Shown here piece after piece: positions 47,101-59,758 of a DNA stretch of 64,000 bases (positions within the stretch are counted from its first letter, which is position 1; each line of letters begins with the position of its first letter). This DNA comes from Closterium sp. Naga37s-1. Taxonomy: Eukaryota; Streptophyta; Zygnematophyceae; Desmidiales; Closteriaceae. The DNA is taken from contig CANJKZ010000922.1 of the NCBI GenBank assembly GCA_947471745.1, forward strand, positions 1,110,501 to 1,174,500, in the 5' to 3' direction. The notes below the pieces were generated by a model, which was given only the letters and a program-made list of their open reading frames with translations, was not told where the DNA came from and searched no databases. A program made the position numbers and the translations under genes.

Positions 47101-48121
47101 TACGGGCTGAAGCAGTCGCTGCTGCTGTGGTACAAGGCTCTCGACAGTGTGCTGCTGGGCGCTGGCTGGAAGAAGAGCCAGGTCGACACGACGCTCTACT
47201 TCAAGGCCGGTGATGACGCAGTGACATGCTGGATACTGATCTACGTCGACGACCTGCTCGACGCCAGCAGCAGCACCGCGATGCTGAAGGGGCTGAAGGA
47301 GTTGCTGGAGGTTGCCTTCAAGCTGCGTGAGATCTCGCTGGTGGTGAAGTACCTTGGGCTGGAGATCGTGCGCGACAGGACGGCAAGGAAGCTGTGGCTG
47401 CACCAGCAGGGCTACGCCGCTAAGCTGCGCAGGCTCTTCATCGACAAGGAGCAGGGCGGTCAAGTCCCGAAGACGCAGGTCTTGGTCAACGCCTATGCTG
47501 GACTGACATTCGACGACGAGGAGGCGCAGGAGTGCGAGGAGGAGGAGTACCGGTAGAAGGTTGGCTCGTTGCAGGTCGCGGCGACGACGATGAGGTCAGA
47601 CATCGCCTTCGCCTGCAGCAAGCTGGGGAGTGGCCTCACGGTGAGGATCGATCAGCATTGGCGTGAGGTCGACCGCCGCCTCGCCTACCTTGCCGACACC
47701 CGCGACACCGCCCTAGAGTTCGGCGGTGGACCAGAGTCGCTAGAGCTGATCGGCTACGTGGACGCCGACGACGCGGGCAACAAGCAAAAGTGGACGAGCA
47801 TGGGTGGCTACGTGTTCGTCTTCGGAGGGGCCGCGGTCTCTTGGTTGAGCCAGCGCATCAAGTGTGCGGCGCTCTCCTCGACCGAGTCAGAGTACGTCGC
47901 GGCCACGAACGCCGGCAAGGAGGGGCATTGACTTCGCTTCCTTCTTGCAGAATTCAAGCTGCTCGACGCTGGGAAGCTGACCATCCTCCGCGTGGACAAC
48001 AAGTTGGCAATCACGGTCGCTGAGGGCTTGGGGCTGATGGGCAACATCAAGCACATGGAGCGACGCTACGCATGGCTGCAACACATGGTGAGGCGTGGGA
48101 AGTTCATGCGGCGCATCTTCT
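44160..48121 (+). pseudogene. Element F gag-pol, multiply broken
   Basis: Gag end with a knuckle CWIYHDPDHLFYEC (Tyr in place of the second Cys), then in another frame protease (LLDSGCSHHLM) and integrase (VVHIDVCRPF, LRSDWGGEF; stop at 45501-45503; QNGMAEQEM). A frameshift lies near 46010 and stops near 46306 and 46408. RT is intact from 46432 (KNRWVLTTKYRIDN, QLDMNNVFLQSK, YVDDLLDAS) to a TAG at 47554-47556. RNase H (GYVDADDAGN, STESEYVAAT) has a TGA at 47929-47931. The end is missing after 48105. Compared with E, two stops arose by C-to-T (CAG to TAG, CGA to TGA). Confidence 0.88.
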
Positions 48122-48321
48122 GGCCTTCAACCAGTGCTCCGTCGCAATCGGCCAAGGGCGCCTGGCCAACGTCGAGGTGCAGCAATAGGTGCCGTGCCCT
48201 TCTGCACGGCTGGTGCAGTGATGGCGTGCTATGAGTGGAGTGCACGCCGAGGACGATTTTTCTCTGTGGAGTACCGCCTTGTGGGCTGGAGGCCCAAGCA
48301 TGAGCGCGGCAAGGGAGTGTT

Positions 48322-48645
48322 AACGGGAGTAGATTGTTGGCCCCGCCCTCTCTTGGGCAACGCCGACAACTTGGTCGGATGTACGGGAGAAGCAGCCGAC
48401 CGTTCGCAGTGAAGGAGCTGCTCGACGGGCTTCGTCGAGCTGCAGGGGATCACTGCGGCGTTGCCGTCGATCGACGAGGTGGCTGTCGACCTGCACAGGA
48501 CTGTCATGGGGCTGGAGCCGTCGACCAGGGAGCTCGAGAGCTGCAGCTGACTGGGCTGGGGGACGGGTGGACCGTCGACCAAGAGGAGCAGTTCGACCGG
48601 GAGGTCGACGGAGCAGTCCGTCAACCTGATATGTGAGCAGCGGTC
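48322..48645 (+). repeat. 3' LTR of element F, truncated
   Basis: Starts TGTTAACGGGAGTAGATTG and matches the 5' LTR up to GTGAGCAGCGGTCG, then switches to integrase-coding sequence of element H. Confidence 0.85.
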
Positions 48646-50292
48646 GTTCCTCACTCCTCCTCGTTCCCTCCCACAGAGGCTTCTCTGCAGACTCTCCACC
48701 TGGACGTGTGGGGCCCAGCCCGCGTCCGTGGACAGGGCCACGAGCGGTACTTCCTGCTGGTTGTCGACGACTACACGCGCTACACCACGGTCTTCCCCTT
48801 GCGCACCAAGGGTGAGGTCCCTGATGTTTTGATCCCTTGGATCCGTGCTGCTCGTCTCCAGCTCCGCGACCGGTTCCAGTCGGACTTTCCCGTCCTGCGT
48901 CTGCACTCTGACCGAGGTGGTGAGTTTTCCTCCGACCTCTTGGCAGCCTACTGTGCGGAGCATGGCATCCGCCAGACGTTCACGCTTCTGGCCTCTCCAC
49001 AGCAGAATGGGGTTGCTGAGCGCCGTATTGGCTTGGTCATGGAGATCGCTCGTACCTCCTTGATCCATGCGGCTGCCCCCCATTTCCTGTGGCCGTTTGC
49101 AGTCCAGTACGCTGCGCATCAGCTCAACCTCCGGCCCCGTGTCTCCGCTCCGGAGACCTCGCCCACACTGCTGTGGACGGGGCAGGTTGGCGATGCGTCG
49201 CGTTTCCGGGTCTGGGGTGCTCGTGCCTTTGTCCGCGATACCACTGCGGACAAGCTCTCCGCCCGCGCTGTGCCTTGTGTCTTCCTTGGCTTTGTCCCCG
49301 ACGCGCCTGGTTGGCAGTTTTACCACCCCACCTCGCGCCGTGTCTACCCCTCTCAGGACGTCACCTTTGACGAGTCGGTACCCTTTTACCGTCTGTTCCC
49401 CTACCGCTCTGCTCCGCTCCCTCCCCCACCTCTCTTCCTCACCCCAGGTGCCCCTTCGGTAGACCCCCTCCCTCCCCAGGGTCCTGCTCCCTCAGGTGTT
49501 TCCCAGGTAGACGCAGTCGAGCCTGTCGAGGTAGCTGTTGACTCTGGTCCTGAGAGGGGTACTGAGCCTGGGGGTACTGAGCCTGGGGGTGCTGAGAATG
49601 GGGGTGCTGAGCCTGGGGGTGCTGAGCCTGGGGGTGCTGAGCCTGGGGGTGCTGCGCCTTTGAGTGCTGAGACTGAGGGTACTGAGACTGGGGGTACTGC
49701 GGCTGGGGGTGCTGAGCCTGGGGGTGCTGAGCCTAGGGGTACTGAGCCTGGGGGTGTTGACCCTGTTGGTGCTCCCTCTTCACAGCTGCTGCGTGAGTGG
49801 TACTCTCAGCGTTGCGGCCTCCGGCGTGGGGCTACTGGAGCTGCGAGTACTGTGTTGCGGCCGGAGCCTCCCTCCCCTCCGCAGCTACGTGAGTGGTATG
49901 CTCGGCGCTGCAGCCTCCGGAGTGGAGCTCCTAGTTTTGAGTTACCACCTGCTGGAGGCCCGGCTGCTCGTGGAGGTGCTTCTGGTGCTACTGGGGGTCC
50001 TGGAGCTGTTGGAGGTGCTTCTGGTGCTACTGGAGGTCCTGGAGCTGTTGGAGGTGCTGCTGGTGCTGCTGGAGGTACTGGAGCTGCTGGAGGTGCTACT
50101 GGTGCTGCTGGAGGTACTGGGGCTACTGGAGGTGCTGCTGGTGCTGCTGGAGGTACTGGAGCTGCTGCTGGTGCTGCTGGAGGTCCTGGAGCTGCTGGAG
50201 CTCCTAGTGGTGCTCCTGGTCCTGGGACTGGTGGTGCGGCTGGAGCTGGTGTTACTGGAGGTACTGGAGTTGACACTCCTGGAGGTGCTACT
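48646..50292 (+). pseudogene. Copia element H (family 4) integrase fragment
   Basis: A clean + strand frame opens in the pre-integrase/integrase junction (PHSSSFPPTEASLQTLH), then DVWGPARVRGQGHERYF, LHSDRGGEFSSDLL, NGVAERRIGLV and VFLGFVPDAPGWQF. It ends in repeats of EPGGAEPGGA type and GGAAGAAGG type. It is closely similar to G over the integrase. Both ends are cut: on the left by the F LTR junction, on the right by the LTR of element B at 50293. RT and RNase H are probably beyond the window. Confidence 0.88.
49560..49765 (+). repeat. 15-bp coding repeat in element H
   Basis: Units of GAGCCTGGGGGTGCT, in frame (Glu-Pro-Gly-Gly-Ala), about 14 copies between integrase and RT. A second coding repeat, GGTGCTGCTGGAGGTACTGGA-like, covers 49965-50285. 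G has counterparts at 39280-39420 and 38980-39210. Confidence 0.85.
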
Positions 50293-51111
50293 TGTTATAG
50301 TCACAATAGCCTTGAATGTGCCTAAAACGAAAGATAGAGTGCACAGACGGATTTCTGCACAGCGGCTTCAAACGTTGATAGCGTTCTGCTCACAGCTTCA
50401 AATGACTTGATTCAAATTGGATCTGGAGCGTCTTCACGTCGTCTAGAATTAGCAATTTAGATTGCACGATTTGATAAAGAATTGACGACACAGCGTTGGT
50501 TTGAACGAACGGTACTATGGCAGCCACTATAGTCTTAGAACACAAGATAGGAAGAGTTACGAGTTGGGAATGACTCCCAGCTCCTACAAACCCCAAGAGC
50601 CGAGGTACAGTGATGTGGAACAGTGCCACACTGTCCCCAACCACGAAGGGTCTCGAAACTACCCTTCACTAGGGCCTACACCAAGTGAAATGTTACACTA
50701 CACAAAGTAATGTAACTATCTTCAATATCTTGAGGTGTACCCTTTTGGCAAGCTTCGAAATCACTTGAGGCTTGACACCAAGGCTCGGGCTCTTCATCAC
50801 AAACTCATCCTTGAGTTCTTGATGGGTCTGCTGCACACACCTGCGACACGCCGAACGTTCGACACAGGACAAAATAGAAACCGCGCACGACAAAATAGAA
50901 ACCGCGCGCGAGACACAAACGACCGCGTAACACGCGTCTAGCGATAACTCGCTATTGACTCGACACACACACTCGACATCATGACTCAACATTCACACAC
51001 AATTATAAGCATGAAATATATATTATCCCATGCCCTCATACCATTCCATACACACACACATTCACGCACACGGACAACAAGCCGAGTGCAAACCGTAGGG
51101 TTGCACCAACA
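50293..51111 (-). repeat. 3' LTR of element B
   Basis: 819 bp, same ends as the LTRs of A. A few substitutions, for example AATAGCCTTG for AATAGGCTTG near its start and CTAGAATTAG for CTACAATTAG. Confidence 0.95.
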
Positions 51112-51152
51112 AACTCCCCCTCGGATTGTTGGCCTTAGGATATGTTGCTCTC

Positions 51153-54100
51153 TCAGTTCAGAGCCATCCCAGCCAGCTTGCAACACTTCCAATGCTGCTG
51201 CTCCACCAGCCTCTTCATCATCATGTCAGCCGGCTGCCCCGTGGTCTTCACGTAGCGCAACTCAACTTCACCCGCGGTTACCATGCTCCTCGTCCAATGC
51301 CACTTCACCCTCATGTGCTTCGTGAGTCCATGCAACACAGGGTTCTTAGCAAGAGCAATGGCACCCTGGCTGTCGCAGTACAGTGGGGTAGGTCCTTGCT
51401 GCTCCTCCCCCAATTCAGCCAACAAACGCCGCTGCCACACAATCTCCCGTACGGCACGGAAGAGTGCCATGTACTCAGACTCCACCGAGCTCAAAGCTTG
51501 GTCAACCTGCTTCTTGCTCTCCCAAGCAGTTGGGCCTCCACCATCACAGCATATGAAGCCTCCCACACTTGTCATGTCCTCTGGTTCTGATGCATATGAA
51601 GCATCCGAGTAGGCGGTGAGGAACAAACGCCCGGGTTCAACACCATCCGCGCCCTTTTGGCGCCTTTGTGCCGCCGCCGAGTATTGCAGCCCAACGGTCG
51701 GTGTTTGGCCAAGATACTTGGCCACCCTCATTCCAGCTGCTACCTGCTCCTCATTAGGGCATTGCACAACCCTAGCCAGCTGCCCGGTAGCAAACGCGAC
51801 GTCCGGTCGGGTGTTTACCGCCGCATACATGAGGCTGCCCACCAACGAGTGAAATCGGCGCCTCTCCTCTTCACCAACGCTCTCCTCCTCTGGTCCCTTC
51901 ACACACTTGAACCCAGAGGGAAAGGGTGTAGCCACATGGCCTTCACTCTGCCCAAAGTTGGCAGCCAATGCCTCCAGGTACTTTCGTTGATGCACCCGCA
52001 TGCACCGCTTCTCCACATCTCGTTCGATGTGGAGCCCAAGGTAGAAGCTCACGTCACCAAGGGCCTTGCACTTGAACTTGTCTTGAAGCTTCAGCATCAC
52101 CTCCTTCACAAGGTCAGAAGAGGGTGAGAAAATGAGGATGTCATCCACATAAACCACCATGAAACTCCTCTGCTCCCCCTCGCCAAGCATGAACAAGGAG
52201 TGATCGGCCGTTGAGGGAGTGAAGCCGATCCCCTCCAACACTTCGCGCAGCTTCATGTACCATTGCCTAGGGGCCTGCTTCAGCCCATAGAGGGCCTTCT
52301 TCAGCTTCCACACTCTGCCACTACCATCATCAAACCCCTCTGGCTGCGCCATAAAAATCTCCTCCTCAAGGATGCCGTTAAGGAATGCCGTTACGATGTC
52401 CATTTGCTTTACTACCCATCCTTTGATGGCGGCTCCCGCGAATAGGGTTCGCAGCGTCGTCGGCTTCACCACAGGGGCAAACAGCTCCTTGAAGTCCACC
52501 TTCTCCTTCTGCTGGTACCCCTTGGCTACAAGCCTAGACTTGTAGCGCTCGATCTTGCCGTCGGCATCCGACTTGATTTTGAAGAGCCACTTGGACGTTA
52601 TCGCCGTACGCCCCTCCGGTAGCTCCACCAATTCAAACGTGTCATTCTCCTCGATGCTCTTCAGCTCACTCTCCATGGCCTTCTTCCACTCCTCAGCATC
52701 ACTACTCTCCAAAGCCTCCTTGAGAGTTGCTGGTTCTCCCGGCATCTCCACCGGAGAGAAGAACGCGAAGGCACACTCCTCGTAGTCACTCTCCTCGTCG
52801 TCTCCGACCATCATTGCCGCTCCGGCCAGGGCTGTCTTGCCCTGCTTTCCCGGCGCATCATAGGTCAGCCTATTAGGGGGTTGAACTCTCCTCTTCCCCC
52901 TTCCTTCCTCCTCAGCTGCAGGGACTTGAAGGCCTTGGCGTTGCTGCGGTGTGGCTCGAATCCGTGGAGCACTCGTAGTACGGGAAGGGAGTGACGGTGC
53001 ACGCTCGCTCACTTGCTGCACCTCCTCCTCTTCTTCCTCTGCATCATTGGCCTCCTCTCCCCCATTCACAAGGGAGGATTGCCTTGTGGTTGTGCTGCCG
53101 CTGCTCAGCTCCAAAGGCAGCTCCACATGCTCCAAACCGGAACTCTTCACCTCCCCAAACCGCACGCCTATCTTCGCCTCATTCTCCGCCTTCCAATCCT
53201 TGTACATGAAGTTCTCCACGAACTTGCAGTCCCTGCTCACCAAGAACTTCTTGGTGAATGGGTCCCAAAGAAGCCATCCCTTGCTGTTTTGAGCCATGCC
53301 CAAGTGCACGGCCCACACCGCCTTGGCACCAAGCTTGTTGTGCCGAAGATGCTTAGGCACGAGCGCCATGCACATGCACCCGAACACCCGAAGCATATCC
53401 ACCTTTGGCTTCCTTCCTAGCCACTCCACATAGGGCACCCATTTGTCTGCTCCCACATGAGTCAAGGCTCTGTTCTTGGCCACACACGTGCTCCGCACCG
53501 CATCAGGCCAGAAATAGTCGGGTAGCCCGGCTTCAATGAGCAACCCGCGTGCCGCCTCCGTGATTGTGCGATTCGCTCGCTCGGCGATGCCGTTCATCGC
53601 AGGGGAGTATGGCATGGTGAGGGAGTGCCGAATACCATTCTTCTTCAGCCACAACCCAAACTCCTTGCTCAGGAACTCTCCCCCTCGATCGGTGCGGATT
53701 GACTTGACTAGACGGTCTTGTTGCCGCTCCACCATCGGGAACCAATCCGTCTTCAACGTTTCAGCCACGTCGCTCTTCTTGGCCAGCACATACACCCAAG
53801 TCATGCGGGTGTAGACGTCGACAATGGTGAGAAAATACTCAGCTCCAGCAGCTCCAAGCTTCAGGGGGGCCACCACGTCCATCACCACCTCATCAAGCGG
53901 TGCCTTTGTCGTTGCCTCCGAACTAGGGAACGGAAACCGGGTGAACTTGGCTTGAATGCACGTCGGGCAGCCAAGCACCTCATCGGGCTCCCCCTTCACA
54001 CGTATGCCAGCAACCATCTCATTCTTCACTAGCTGCTGCAAGATGGGCAGGGCCACATGCCCCATGCGCCGATGCAAGGTGAGCCAATCACACTCCCCCG

Positions 54101-54795
54101 TAGCCGAAGTTGGATTGGAGAATGCCGCGCTCGCAATAGCGCCCCACATACTCTCTCCGTAGTCCTCCTCCGCTGCTGCCTCTGGGTTCTCCTCACCCTT
54201 TTGCTGCTCCTTGGTTGCTGCACCACTCTCCTTAGGTTCACTGAACTTGCTGGTCCCTCCAGGTTTGCTCTTCTTGAGCTCATTCTCCTTAGCGCGACCG
54301 TTCGCGCCATCGTCGCTACCGACCGCTCCATCCTTGGTGCTGATGCTTGCTGCCACTTGCCTCTCCTTAGGCATAGGGACCACTGGGATCTGCCACATCT
54401 CGTTGTAGACATCCCTGTCCTCATGAAGGTCCCAAAGAATTCGATCGCCAAGCCTTGCGGTGTAGGTCTTGGCTCCCTTCGAGTTCGTGTCCATGCCGGC
54501 CTTTGCCAACCGCCGCACGGAAATCAGGTTTGCAGCAAGGCTGGGCACCCAAAGCACGTTCTTGAGGCCCACCATCTTCCCATCAGCACCCTTGAACATG
54601 GCCTTGCCCATGCCTTTCACCTCTGCTCGCTGCCCCAAAGCCGATGTGACATGCTTCACCGGTGACGGCTCGAGTTCGGTGAGCAAGTCCGGGCGAGGTG
54701 TCATGCTATAGGTAGCGCCACTATCAATCACCCAATAGTCCAGGGGGTGTAGGGTCACCTTCCCCACAGCTGCTGGCTCCTCAAAGCCTTCATCC
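51153..54795 (-). CDS. Copia polyprotein of element B, partial (protease to RNase H)
   Basis: An open frame with no stop from the junction at 54795 to 51153. It has protease WVIDSGAT, integrase (VVMDVVAP, RTDRGGEF, NGIAERANRT), RT YVDDILIF and RNase H. Differences from A include Ala for Gly in DVVGP, HSL for HSR before TMPYSP, CDGGG for CVGGG, and MMMKRL for the usual MMTKRL at the RNase H end. Gag and the knuckle are missing because C interrupts the gene. Confidence 0.93.
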
Positions 54796-55664
54796 TGTTA
54801 GAGATTAAGGACGGAGTCTATGAAGATTAGGGGCTGAAATATCTCAAAATCGTCAACTACAATTCTGGACAGAAAAGTCGTCGTCACAAGAAACGTCGTC
54901 GACGAAAGGTCCACTGTTAGAATTCTTTCAAACTCGAGTATGTTGTAGCCCTTGACCGTGGCTATCTTTCCCAATTTGAATAGTATCAGAATATGGAGTA
55001 TAACTCGAGTTATGAACTTCGGCGCACTAGGGGGTATGCTGCCATAGAAAACGTAACTCAATCACAATGATCTCACAAGTTCACACAAGAAAGTTAGAGT
55101 AGCAATAGAACCAGGTAGGAGGGGATGAGGAGGACGAGAGGGAAGGTCCCAAGAGAGTCCCCAACCAAGGAAACCCCATGCCATACAATTCCCTTCCCCA
55201 TAGGCAACCCAACTTTGACCTTTGTCACTATCCCAACCTCCACAATCCACCTCAACCCAACTTGGCCACACTTGCCAACCTGGTTTGGTTTCTCCCAACC
55301 ATTTGGCAGCAACTACAGTAGAAAAGACGAATTTCCCAACCCCCAAAAGTCTGTACCCCATATTGAGTCAACCCCACAACTTCCCATAGTCACCACAACC
55401 AAATATCAAAAGCATACGAACTCCAACGTTCGTAACTTTCTAGTTCGTGCTCCGATTGAAGCGATACTTGGTTCCTCGGAAAGCTCTTGAGCAGAGGAGT
55501 CACTTCAGATATCTGCTCAAGCCAAATAACATTCACACACACACTCAGAAAAACCAAACCGCACAAAACACAAATTCTTGTACACACTCACAACACGCAT
55601 GCAACGCACGAACATATGATGGGAGGCAGACAGACGTGAATGCGAATGGTAGCATCACTCAACA
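54796..55664 (-). repeat. 3' LTR of element C
   Basis: 869 bp, TG...CA ends, different from family 1. The adjacent inner sequence (- strand AGAGGGGGAGTT) is a purine tract like that of family 1. Confidence 0.88.
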
Positions 55665-55721
55665 AACTCCCCCTCTGGCTGCCAACCATCATCCCACATG
55701 CCATAGCTCAAGCATGCATCC

Positions 55722-58700
55722 TCAATGCACACTCATCCCAGCAAGCTTCATGCCCTTCCAATGCTCAGATTCAGCCAGGCGCTTGGTGAGAATGTCAGCC
55801 GCCTGCTGATGGGTCTTCACAATCTCCAGCCGCACCTCCTTGTCCAGGAGCCTCCTCACCCAATGCCACTTAGGCCTGATGTGCTTCGTCAGCCCATGAA
55901 GGCAAGCATTCTTAGCAAGCTTCACAGCCGACTCGTTGTCACAGAAAATCACAGTTGGCTCCTTTTGGCACACTCCGATCTCCTCCAACAAACGCCTCAG
56001 CCACACCACCTCCTTTGCCCCATGATGCAGAGCCATGTACTCTGTCTCACACGAGGACTGCCCCACCTCGTTCTGCTTCTTGCTGCGCCAGCTCACTGCA
56101 CCACCTCCAAACAGGCACACATAGCCTCCAATGCTGGTGCCATCCGCCTTCACAGAGTTGAAGCTAGCGTCGGTGTAGCAGGTCAGGAGCATCTCCCCCT
56201 TGCCCAAATCAGCTGCACCCCTCTGCAGCCTCTGTCGCACAGCACTGTACTCCAAGCCCACTAATGCCGTAGCGCTCACATAGCGGACCAACCTCTTGGC
56301 CGCTTCCAGCTGCTCATGACTGGGGCGTGAAACCACACTTGCAAGCCTGGATGTAGCAAAGGCAATGTCAGGCCGCGTGTGGTTAGCCGCATAATTGAGT
56401 GCCCCCACCATGGAATGAAACAGCTTCCTGTCACTCTCACCCACCACCTCCTCTTCAGCACAGGGCTCCACAGTGAACCCCGAAGGCAGTGGGGTGGCTG
56501 GCTTTCCTCCATCTTGCAGCCCATACTTCTCAGCCAGCCCCTCACAATACTTTCTCTGGTGCAACCTCAACACTCCCTTGTCAAGGTCCCTCTCCACATG
56601 CATGCCCAAATAGTACTTCACATCTCCCATCTTGGAGCACTTAAACTGCATCTCCAGCATCTCCTCCACATGCTCAATCATTGCAGACGACTCAGAGAAG
56701 AGCAGGATGTCATCCACATACACCAGGAGCATGAGAAACTGCTCCTTCTCCTGCAGCAGGAACAAGCTGTGATCACACTCACTCTTCTTGAAACCCCCAG
56801 CCAGCAGAGTCTCCTCTAACTTGTGGTACCATGCACGAGGAGCCTGCTTCAGGCCATAGATGGCCTTCTTCAGCCTGCACACCCTGCCGCTCCCATCATC
56901 CAAACCCTCAGGCTGTAACATGTACAGCTCCTCCAGAATGATCCCATTGAGGAAGGCGGTGGTGATGTCCATCTGCTTCACCCGCCATCCACGGTATGCT
57001 GCCATTGCCAATGACACCCGAAGTGTTGTGCCTTTCCCCACAGGAGCATAGAGCTCGTTGAAGTCCTTTCCCTTTGTCTGCTGAAACCCCTTAGCCACAA
57101 GCCTTGACTTGTAGCGGGTCAGCGCCCCATCAGGTCCGTACTTGTGCCTGAAAATCAGCTTGGAAGAAATGGCCTTCTTCCCAGGTGGCAGCTCACACAG
57201 CTCCCACGTCTCATTCTCTAGCAGAGAATCATACTCCTCCTTCACACTCTGCTTCCACTTTTCAGCATCGGGCCCGCTCAATGCCTCAGCTAGCGTCTTG
57301 GGCTCAGGGACGGCTGCCCAGTAGCAGTGTGCTATCTCATCCTCATCACACTGCTCAGCCACACTCCCAGCCCTTACCACCTTTGGCTTGCCACGGCTTG
57401 CATAGGTCAGCCTGTTAGGAGGGCGCACATCCCTCCTAGGACGGTCAGCCGTACGTCCGGCACCTTGTGGAGCACCTTGCTCCTCCTGCTGCTGCGGCTG
57501 CTGCTGCTGTTGCTGCTGCTGCTGCTCCTCCACCTCAGGTTCTCCCCCATCCTCTGTCACCCCAGAGATCTCATTCTCAGAGACAGAAACCTCCACTTGC
57601 CTTGAAGGCCGCTGCACCTCATCGGCCTCGACAATTAGCGGTGTCGTTGGAAGCTTCTGCTGCTGCTGCTGCTTCCACTCCTTGTAGTACAAGGACTCAA
57701 GGAACTTCACATCCCTTGACACAGTCAGCTGCTGGCTGGTCAAGTCCCAAATCAGCCAGCCCTTGTGATCCTTAGCAAGCCCCAAGTGCACACCCCATCT
57801 CCCAGAAGCTTCCAGTTTTCCCCTCTTCTCCTTAGGCACATGAAACACCACCATGCACCCAAAGGCTCTCAGCATGTTCACAGCTGGTGCAATCCCATAC
57901 CACTTGGTGTAGGGGACCCACTGCTTGTCCCCCACAGTCGCCAGCACCCTGTTCTTCACAACAACGACCTGCCGCAGTGCTGTCACCCAAAACGGATCCG
58001 GCAGCCCTGCACGCCCAAGGAGAGTGCGAGCACCTTCCTGCAGGGTCCGGTTGAACCGCTCAGCCACGCCATTCTGCTGAGGGTTGTAAGGCACTGTGAG
58101 CTGATGCTGGATCCCCTTCCGCTTCAGCTCCTTCTCAAAATCAGCGCCGATGAACTCTCCTCCGTTGTCAGTGCGGATCACCTTCACCTTGTGTCCGCTT
58201 TCCCTTTGTGCTCTCGGCATCCACTCCTTAAGAACAGCCGCTGCCACCTCCCCCTTAGTCTTGAGAGGGTACACCCACACCGCACGCGTGTGGTCGTCCA
58301 CAATTGTCAAGAAGTAGCGGCTGCCCGAGAGAGAAAGGGCCCTCGTGGGGCCCACCACATCCATGTGCACTAGTTCAAGTGGTGCCTTGGCTGGTCCTGT
58401 GCTGCTGCTGAAGGGAAACTTCGTGAATTTGGTCTCAAGGCAGGTAGGGCAGCTCCCAATCTCCTTTGCTCCCCCCTTCACCTCCAGCCCCTTCAAGCAC
58501 CCATCCTTTACCAACTTCTGCAGCATAGGAATGTTCACATGGCACAGCCTCTCATGCCACGTCTCCCAATCAGCCTCACCACTCCCAGATGAAGCCTTTG
58601 CCCATGCAGCTGTTGCATCCACACCAGCAAGCACCTCACCATGTGGCTGTTGTGGCTGCTTCACCTTCTTGACTGCATCCAGGGCCCCAGCAGTTGGTGC

Positions 58701-59758
58701 AGTCTCCTCTCCTCCCGCAGTTGCTTTAGCCGCTGCCGCTGCCTTTGCCGTTGCTGGTGGTTTCCCCTTCCAAGGGATGATGGGCAGCTGCCACAAGTCC
58801 TTGATGCAGCTGCTCTTCTCCTCCAAGTTCCACAGCAGCAACTTCCCAAGCTTTGCACGGCAGCTGGTTGGGCCGAAGGTAACTTCAGCCTTGCTCTTCT
58901 GCAGCCGGCGCACAGAAAGAAGGTTAGCGGACAAACCTTCAACCAACAGCACATTCCCAAGCCCCACAAGCTCTCCATTGGCTCCCATCACCTTGGCATT
59001 CCCAACACCAATCACAGGGAGCAAAGCACCTGAAGCGGCAGCCACAAACTTGATCTTCCCAGGAGGTTTTACCTCATCAAGCAAATCTGCCCGTGGGGTC
59101 ATATGACTCGTGCAACCTGAATCGATCACCCAGTGAGTGAGGGGGTGCATCACAACCTTCCCAACTGAACCCACATCACCCCCACTCCCTTGCACATCCT
59201 CAACCATGAGGAACATCCCAGGGTCGGCTTTACCTTGTGCACCATCACCTTGTGCACCTGAACCTTGCACAGCGCCACCGCGTGCACGTTCACCACTTGG
59301 CGGCTTCATGCCTGGAGGGGCCCATCCCTCAGGCCGGCTGAAACACTTGAACCACGGGTGTCCAGCCTTCTTGCAGTACCAGCACGCACCCTCCATTCGG
59401 GTGCTCCCCATGCCACCAGAGCTCCCATGCCCCTCATTGTAGTCACCTCGGCCTCTCCCTCTGCCAAAGCCTCTCCCACGGCCTCGGCCTCTCCCTCCCC
59501 CTCTTCCTCTGCTGCCTCCTGCAGCTCCATACCCCTCAGCAGTTTTGTTGGCAGCACCACCTCCCGTGTGGCGTCTGCGGAAGTCCTCCTGCAGAATCTG
59601 CTGCCGTAGCCACTCAGGCGTCCATTTGTCCTGCTGAACGTTGAGGGTGGGGATGAGGTTGTCCCACGAGTTGTCGAGCACCGAGATGATCTTGGTGCAC
59701 TGTTGCATCTGCGACACTTCGCTGCCCGCCGCTGCCATCCTCGCATAGGTGTCCTTGA
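55722..59758 (-). CDS. Copia polyprotein of element C, 5'-truncated
   Basis: Open from the D junction to a stop at 55722-55724, about 1345 codons. It starts within Gag (KDTYARMAAAGSEVSQMQQ), then a Gly/Arg-rich stretch, knuckle CWYCKKAGHPWFKC, protease WVIDSGCTSHMT, pre-integrase CPTCLETKF, integrase (VHMDVVGP, RTDNGGEF, NGVAERFNRT), a Gln-rich linker, RT (QMDITTAFLNG, YVDDILLF) and RNase H (YTDASFNS, SCETEYMAL, ADILTKRL). No stops or shifts were noticed. Reading further upstream continues by chance into the LTR of D; that extension is not part of the gene. Confidence 0.93.

Larger units (their letters stand above)
35813..48645 (+). mobile_element. Copia element F (family 3), decayed and interrupted by element G
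   Basis: The 5' LTR begins TGTTAACGGGAGTGG at 35813 and runs to 36047, is interrupted by G (36048-43505 plus a TGGAG duplication), and resumes at 43511 to about 44159. Internal sequence follows to 48321 and the 3' LTR starts TGTTAACGGGAGTAG at 48322 but is cut at about 48645. The last part of the 5' LTR and the Gag start are missing. Coding frames have several stops and shifts. Confidence 0.88.
50293..54795 (-). mobile_element. Copia element B (family 1), 3' portion
   Basis: 3' LTR (50293-51111), purine tract and pol up to the protease region, nearly identical to A. At 54795 it stops where A would continue (at 12250) and the LTR of C begins. The 5 bp before B are CTACT; the matching duplication should lie outside the window. 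Best explained as one element whose 5' part is displaced by the insertion of C. Confidence 0.93.
54796..59758 (-). mobile_element. Copia element C (family 2), 3' portion
   Basis: LTR at 54796-55664 (869 bp, TGTTAGAGATT ... CACTCAACA), purine tract, then pol and Gag up to 59758, where the LTR of D starts. It sits inside B (preceding 5 bp CATCC). Its 5' LTR and Gag start are expected beyond D. Coding sequence in the window is intact. Confidence 0.92.

Noticed and set aside
48229..49326. 365-codon - strand frame across the F-H joint
   Set aside because: Antisense shadow of LTR and integrase sequence; a similar shadow occurs antisense to G.
54796..54840. Possibility that element B is simply 5'-truncated during insertion
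   Set aside because: Copia elements do not usually insert 5'-truncated, and an exact LTR end of C starts at the break; nesting explains it better.
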